Shown one piece after another: positions 62,010 through 64,000 of a stretch of DNA of 64,000 nt (the stretch's first letter is position 1; each line of letters starts with the position of its first letter). The DNA is from Gaiellasilicea sp963829845 (lineage in GTDB: Bacteria > Actinomycetota > Thermoleophilia > Gaiellales > Gaiellaceae), in the NCBI GenBank assembly GCA_963829845.1, contig CAWHKD010000015.1, forward strand, positions 18,525-82,524, written 5' to 3'. A program made the position numbers and the translations under genes. The notes beneath the pieces were generated by a model that had not been told where the DNA came from, did no database searches, and saw nothing but the letters and a program-made list of their open reading frames with translations.

Positions 62010-63061
62010 GGGTCGTGCTCGTGGGCGCCGGGAACATCGCAGACCGCTACGCCGCCTCGATCGTCGCGGCGCCGGAACTCCAGCTCGCCGGCGCGACCGA
62101 CCTCGACCCGGCGCGGACTGAGGCCTTCGTAGCGCAGTTCGGCGGCCGTGCGTACCCGGATCTCGCCGCGGTGCTCGCCGACGACACCGTCGACACCGTC
62201 GTCAACCTGACCGTGCCGCAGGCCCACTTCGAGGTCGCCTCGGCGGCACTCGCAGCCGGGAAGCACGTTCACAGCGAGAAGCCGCTCGCGCTCCGTCACG
62301 GTGATGCGGTCCGGCTCGTCCAGTTGGCGGAGGAGCACGGCGTCCGGCTGAGCAGCGCGCCGGCGACCCTGCTGGGAGAAGCGCAGCAGACACTCTGGAA
62401 GCACGTGCGCGAGGGAACGGTCGGGACCGTGCGCGCCGTCTATGCGGAGTCGAACTGGGATCGGATCGAGTCGTGGCACCCGGATCCGCGCAGCCTCTAC
62501 GCGGTCGGTCCGCTGGTCGATGTCGGCATCTATCCGCTCACGATCTTGACCGCGATGTTCGGGCCCGTACGGCTGGTGCGGGCGTTCGCGACGACGCTGC
62601 AGACCGACCGAGTTCTGCTCGATGGCACATCCTTCACCCCGGCGGCTCCGGACTTCGTCGTCGCCGTGCTCGAGCACGAGGGCAGTGTCGTCTCGCGCCT
62701 GACCGCGAGCTTCTACGTCGGCCCGTGCAAGCAGAGCGGGATCGAGGTGCACGGCGACGAGGGCTCGCTCTACATGCCGACGTGGTCGGAGGCGAACTCG
62801 CTACTCGAGCACCAGCAGCGCGGTGGCGAGTACGCCACGATCCCGCCCGTGCGCGAGCCGTTCCCGGGAAACGACTGGGGACGCGCACTCGTCGACCTGG
62901 CCCGCGCGATCGACGAGGGCCGGCCGCACCGCGCCGGGGCCGAGCATGCGGCCCACGTGGTCGAGGTGCTGAACGCGGTCGAGGAATCGGCGGGCGCGGG
63001 CGGGGCGGTCACCGTCCACTCCGCGTTCCCCCGACCGGAGCCGATGGACTGGGCACGATGA
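62006..63061 (+). CDS. Gfo/Idh/MocA family oxidoreductase
   Basis: A 351-residue NAD(P)-dependent dehydrogenase. MRVVLVGAGNIADRYAASI is the Rossmann start, KHVHSEKPLAL carries the catalytic-site lysine motif (EKP), and the C-terminal sheet domain contains GPLVDVGIYPLTIL with the usual D-x-G-x-H/Y pattern. Likely a sugar or cyclitol dehydrogenase working with the upstream TIM-barrel isomerase. ATG 62006 is certain from the overlap. Confidence 0.9.
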   Translation: MRVVLVGAGNIADRYAASIVAAPELQLAGATDLDPARTEAFVAQFGGRAYPDLAAVLADDTVDTVVNLTVPQAHFEVASAALAAGKHVHSEKPLALRHGDAVRLVQLAEEHGVRLSSAPATLLGEAQQTLWKHVREGTVGTVRAVYAESNWDRIESWHPDPRSLYAVGPLVDVGIYPLTILTAMFGPVRLVRAFATTLQTDRVLLDGTSFTPAAPDFVVAVLEHEGSVVSRLTASFYVGPCKQSGIEVHGDEGSLYMPTWSEANSLLEHQQRGGEYATIPPVREPFPGNDWGRALVDLARAIDEGRPHRAGAEHAAHVVEVLNAVEESAGAGGAVTVHSAFPRPEPMDWAR

Positions 63062-63065
63062 CGCC

Positions 63066-63545
63066 GTGATCACCCGTGAAGAGCAGCGGGCTGCACAGGA
63101 GTACGCGGCGGACGAGCTCGCGGCCTGCGGCATCGTTCTCACCGACGCGGAGCGCGCCGGGATCGAGGTCGCCGACTTCGGGCTCTCACGGCTTCGCGAA
63201 GAGGGGCTGATCGTGCTGGTCTACGTGAATACCGATCGCTACTGCGCGAAGGAGCTCGTGCTCTATCCGGGTCAGAGCTGCCCCGAGCACCGCCATCCGC
63301 CGTTCGGCGGCGGCCCCGGCAAGGAGGAGACGTTCCGCTGCCGCCGCGGGCTCGTCCGCCTCTACGTCGAGGGACGCGAGCTCGTGCTCGGGCCGGGCGA
63401 GCAGTTCACGATCCCGCCCGACACGCTCCACTCGTTCACCGCCGGCTCCGAGGGCGCGGTCGTCTCCGAGTTCTCCTCGACGAGCCGCGACGACCTCGAC
63501 GTCTTTACGGACCCGAACGTGCGCCGGGAGACGGTCGTAGCCTGA
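63066..63545 (+). CDS. Cupin sugar isomerase, D-lyxose isomerase-like
   Basis: A 159-residue cupin resembling a compact D-lyxose/D-mannose isomerase. The metal site is visible in CPEHRHPPFGG (two His), KEETFRC (Glu) and PPDTLHSFTAG (His). An N-terminal helix (EEQRAAQEYAADELAACGI) precedes the barrel. The GTG start is 4 bp after the oxidoreductase stop, in the same operon. Together with xylB and the xylA-like gene it suggests handling of D-lyxose, D-xylulose or D-mannose. Confidence 0.78.
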   Translation: MITREEQRAAQEYAADELAACGIVLTDAERAGIEVADFGLSRLREEGLIVLVYVNTDRYCAKELVLYPGQSCPEHRHPPFGGGPGKEETFRCRRGLVRLYVEGRELVLGPGEQFTIPPDTLHSFTAGSEGAVVSEFSSTSRDDLDVFTDPNVRRETVVA

Positions 63546-63999
63546 AGAGGACGAGGCTGTCTTCGGTGGCCGAGTGTGGGAAGAGCATGCCCATCGCATA
63601 GAGCCGAGCCGCGGTCGCAGCGAGGGGGTCGAGGTTCTCGGTGAGGATGTCCCGCTCGAAGACGAGCAGCACGTGTCGCGTCGCTGACTGGGGCAGCCCG
63701 ACCACCACGAGGTCGACGCCCGGGTCACGGAAGGCGGCCCGCGCGAGCTCGACGGCCTGCCGCCTCGCCGCCAAGGCGCCCCGGCCGAGGTTGCAAGGTC
63801 GCAGCGGGCCGCGGTCGCAGAGGCCGTAGTGGACACCGTTGCGCGCAGGGATGCTGCGTCCGCTCCAGTCGATCGCGTCGACGAGCTCGAGCGTGGCGAC
63901 GCCTGCGGTCGTCGACGCTGGGGAGACGGAGATCGTGCCCGGGGTCGCAGCGAGAGCTGTTCCTGACGCGGCGATGCCGATGGCAGCGGCGAGGGTGAC
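63505..63999 (-). CDS. Exported protein of unknown function, 5' end outside the window
   Basis: The frame is open from the right edge for 165 codons including the stop. The visible start looks like a signal peptide end (VTLAAAIGIAASGTALAATPG). The mature part has VATLELVDAIDWSGRSIPARNG, VHYGLCDRGPLRPCNLGRG and VDLVVVGLPQSATRHVLLVFERD. I do not recognise a family. The 3' end overlaps the convergent cupin gene by 41 bp. Confidence 0.65.
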   Translation of the reverse strand, partial: VTLAAAIGIAASGTALAATPGTISVSPASTTAGVATLELVDAIDWSGRSIPARNGVHYGLCDRGPLRPCNLGRGALAARRQAVELARAAFRDPGVDLVVVGLPQSATRHVLLVFERDILTENLDPLAATAARLYAMGMLFPHSATEDSLVLFRLRPSPGARSGP

Positions 64000-64000
64000 G

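Noticed and set aside
1..64000. CRISPR arrays, rRNA genes or prophage structural genes
   Set aside because: No regularly spaced repeats, no rRNA-like conserved stretches and no phage-like gene were seen in the window.

Overview
Organism. The window is very GC-rich (around 70% by eye), uses many GTG and TTG starts, and chains genes through 4-base GTGA or ATGA overlaps. It carries the mismatch endonuclease NucS, a BTAD/SARP regulator, a DUF5939 nucleotide cyclase, a DUF1996 secreted protein and LVIVD-repeat proteins. Together these suggest a deep-branching actinobacterium of the Thermoleophilia type. That placement is inference; no rRNA or phylogenetic marker comparison was possible. Layout, 0-6.5 kb. 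Ordinary chromosomal genes: the end of a metallo-beta-lactamase-fold hydrolase, an O-methyltransferase, nucS, a bicupin with two short MDR dehydrogenases, an MFS exporter, a DUF1996 protein and tRNA-Ala(CGC). 6.6-29.0 kb. This stretch looks like a genomic island for lignin-derived aromatic acids. It starts at the 3' end of tRNA-Ala and ends at an exact 30-bp copy of that 3' end, followed by a strong terminator. It holds (i) a minus-strand 4-hydroxybenzoate/protocatechuate operon, pcaI-J-H-G-B-D-C-pobA; (ii) a divergent branched-chain-type ABC importer and a GntR regulator with a GNAT protein, around which palindromes of the TGTATACA/TGCATGCA type recur; and (iii) a second minus-strand operon (oxidoreductase, DUF6282 amidohydrolase, GalB-like hydratase, RraA aldolase, VOC extradiol dioxygenase, MetF, LigM) divergent from a second GntR gene and a second LigM. 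Module iii matches every chemical step from a methoxylated aromatic acid to pyruvate plus oxaloacetate, but several steps use families different from the classical Lig enzymes. No integrase is visible. 29.1-36.6 kb. A cupin/TetR pair with a palindromic operator, an alpha/beta hydrolase, a tandem pair of family-5 substrate-binding proteins, and a regulator with wHTH, BTAD, a degenerate cyclase domain, one membrane helix and a beta-propeller. Several of these genes are broken by single-base indels. 36.6-45.8 kb. A GH3 glucosidase flanked by a duplicated LVIVD gene head, the full LVIVD gene, a class III cyclase, a secreted protein of unknown function, a 1-Cys peroxiredoxin and a coiled-coil protein. 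45.7-54.9 kb. The divergent carA-carB and argC-J-B-D-R-F operons share an AT-rich intergenic region with two TATGCATA boxes, the probable ArgR operator. Nearly every gene here carries small frameshifts, which I read mainly as sequencing or assembly error. carB also appears to lack its C-terminal MGS regulatory domain. 54.7-64 kb. A YdcF-like protein, a GT2 glycosyltransferase and a Bax-inhibitor-1 family protein, then a sugar module: alpha-glucosidase, xylose-isomerase-like protein, VOC protein and xylulokinase on one strand, and a TIM-barrel isomerase, a Gfo/Idh/MocA oxidoreductase and a lyxose-isomerase-like cupin on the other. The window ends inside a secreted protein.
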